A stretch of DNA of 6,587 nt from an uncultured Bacteroides sp. (GTDB taxonomy: Bacteria; Bacteroidota; Bacteroidia; Bacteroidales; Bacteroidaceae): contig CAKUYM010000239.1 of the NCBI GenBank assembly GCA_934716785.1, forward strand, positions 1-6,587, given 5' to 3'. The notes under the pieces are model-generated. The model was given only the letters and a program-made list of their open reading frames with translations. It did not search any database and was not told the DNA's origin. The translations under genes and the position numbers were made by a program. Shown piece after piece: positions 5,992 to 6,587 of this stretch. How positions within the stretch are numbered: position 1 is the first letter of the stretch; each line of letters opens with the position of its first letter.

Positions 5992-6027
5992 CGTCGTAAA
6001 ATGACGTATATGTCTTAGTTACTTTGC
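5992..6027 (+). repeat. Junction module copy 2: CGTC-N7-GACG dyad, GTCTTAG and CTTTGC
   Basis: This is a second copy of the arrangement at 2045-2080. The 17-bp dyad regions match at 12 of 17 positions. The A/T difference in one arm is matched by the complementary change in the other, so the symmetry is kept. GTCTTAG (6012-6018) is identical in both copies. The distance from dyad to CTTTGC is 13 bp in both. The arms here extend one base further on each side (TACGTC-N7-GACGTA, 5990-6008). Confidence 0.45.
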
Positions 6028-6039
6028 TCACACTAAGAC
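6012..6039 (+). promoter_or_regulatory. Likely promoter of the DnaB-like gene, nested in a GTCTTAG-N14-CTAAGAC dyad
   Basis: TTACTTTG at 6019-6026 approximates the Bacteroidetes -7 box (TAnnTTTG) and is followed by a plausible start region and a leader of roughly 25 bases. It is flanked by perfect 7-base inverted arms at 6012-6018 and 6033-6039, so a bound dimer would cover the promoter. No TTTG -33 element sits at the usual spacing. The CGTC-N7-GACG dyad occupies that place, which hints at activator or repressor control. Confidence 0.5.
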
Positions 6040-6056
6040 TAAATAAGAAAAAGAAT

Positions 6057-6587
6057 ATGAAAAAATTGGGTATATTCAAATATGAGTATGTAGGTGAGAG
6101 AGCCATACAATCCGGTTTCACTGAATTGGATAAAATTACATTCGGATGGAAAAAAGGAGAATTAATTGTGATTGGTGGACGCCCAGCAATGGGAAAAACA
6201 GCATTGGCAATATCCTTGGTGAGAAATATCGCCATCCTTAATAGAACCCCTATTGCTTACTTTAGCCTCGAAATGTCCACTGTTCAATTCATGAATCGTT
6301 TTTTATCAAATGTAAGCAACGTGGAAATAAATCATGCAGAATTGTATAGTGAGAAAGAACAAGCCTTATTGGATGATGCAGAAAAAATTATAGAAGATGC
6401 ACCTATCTTTCTAGATGATACACCAGCGTTATCTATACAAGAACTTCGCACTAAGGCATCTCGCCTTGTACGAGAACATCAAGTTAAGCTAATTATCATT
6501 GACTATCTCCAACTGATGAATACAAGTGGCATGAGTTATAGCAATCGTGAAGAAGAGGTTAGCGTAATTACTCGGTCGCTCAAAGCA
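6057..6587 (+). CDS. DnaB-type replicative helicase C-terminal domain protein (3' end outside the window)
   Basis: This open frame of 177 codons runs off the window end. The product starts directly in the RecA-like motor of a DnaB/SF4 helicase: SGFTELDK at 19-26, Walker A G41-R-P-A-M-G-K47-T48, the catalytic-glutamate segment YFSLEMS with E72, FLDDTPALSIQELR at 118-131, and Walker B LIIIDYLQLM with D149. NR at 163-164 and SLKA at 174-177 also match the family. Full DnaB has an N-terminal primase-contact domain of more than 100 residues. Here only about 18 residues precede the motor, and the frame upstream meets a TAA at 5997, so that domain is absent from this reading frame. DnaB-C-only proteins occur in phages and mobile elements. 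The promoter region at 5990-6039 lies upstream. The protein probably hydrolyses ATP as a ring-shaped DNA translocase, but its partner or loader is unknown. Confidence 0.92.
   Translation, partial: MKKLGIFKYEYVGERAIQSGFTELDKITFGWKKGELIVIGGRPAMGKTALAISLVRNIAILNRTPIAYFSLEMSTVQFMNRFLSNVSNVEINHAELYSEKEQALLDDAEKIIEDAPIFLDDTPALSIQELRTKASRLVREHQVKLIIIDYLQLMNTSGMSYSNREEEVSVITRSLKA

Noticed and set aside
5930..6235. Open frame of 101 codons on the - strand
   Set aside because: It covers the terminator, the promoter region and the opposite strand of the conserved DnaB motor motifs, so it is a shadow.

Overview
The window looks like an accessory region from a Bacteroidales chromosome or integrative element (Bacteroides-like). 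The evidence is low GC content, A-rich leaders without strong Shine-Dalgarno sequences, a textbook Bacteroidetes sigma-ABfA promoter (TTTG, 19 bp, TAnnTTTG) at 2345-2375, and a lipoprotein whose cysteine is followed by the acidic residues typical of Bacteroidetes surface lipoproteins. The species cannot be named from the sequence alone.

Left block (1-2008, + strand): the 3' part of an MPPED/UPF0046-like metallophosphoesterase, a complete WYL-domain transcriptional regulator, and 5 bp later a second metallophosphoesterase of the PP1/PrpE-like type. A strong GCAA-loop intrinsic terminator ends the block. A perfect 15-bp palindrome lies upstream of the WYL gene and may be its operator.

Middle block (about 2045-5982): a small XRE/Cro-type regulator on the - strand is divergent from a three-gene + strand operon encoding a DUF1643 protein, a surface-type lipoprotein of unknown fold, and a secreted protein with degenerate MORN/YwqK-type repeats and a helical C-terminal half. 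The operon has a clear promoter with a perfect dyad (TGCTTAG-N5-CTAAGCA) just after its -7 box, a good place for the XRE protein to bind. A second intrinsic terminator closes the operon.

Right block (5983-6587, + strand, cut by the window end): a promoter region rich in dyads, then the 5' part of a DnaB-type helicase gene. Its product begins directly in the RecA-like C-terminal domain and has no DnaB N-terminal domain.

The main unexplained signal is that the two block junctions resemble each other. Each has an intrinsic terminator ending in GTAGCGGTT plus a T tract, then a CGWC-N7-GWCG dyad, a GTCTTAG and a CTTTGC, with the same dyad-to-CTTTGC distance. The roughly 4-kb XRE/DUF1643/lipoprotein/YwqK unit sits between these copies. 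This suggests a modular cassette or a shared regulatory architecture; comparative genomics would be needed to decide. No rRNA, tRNA, CRISPR array or transposase gene was seen.
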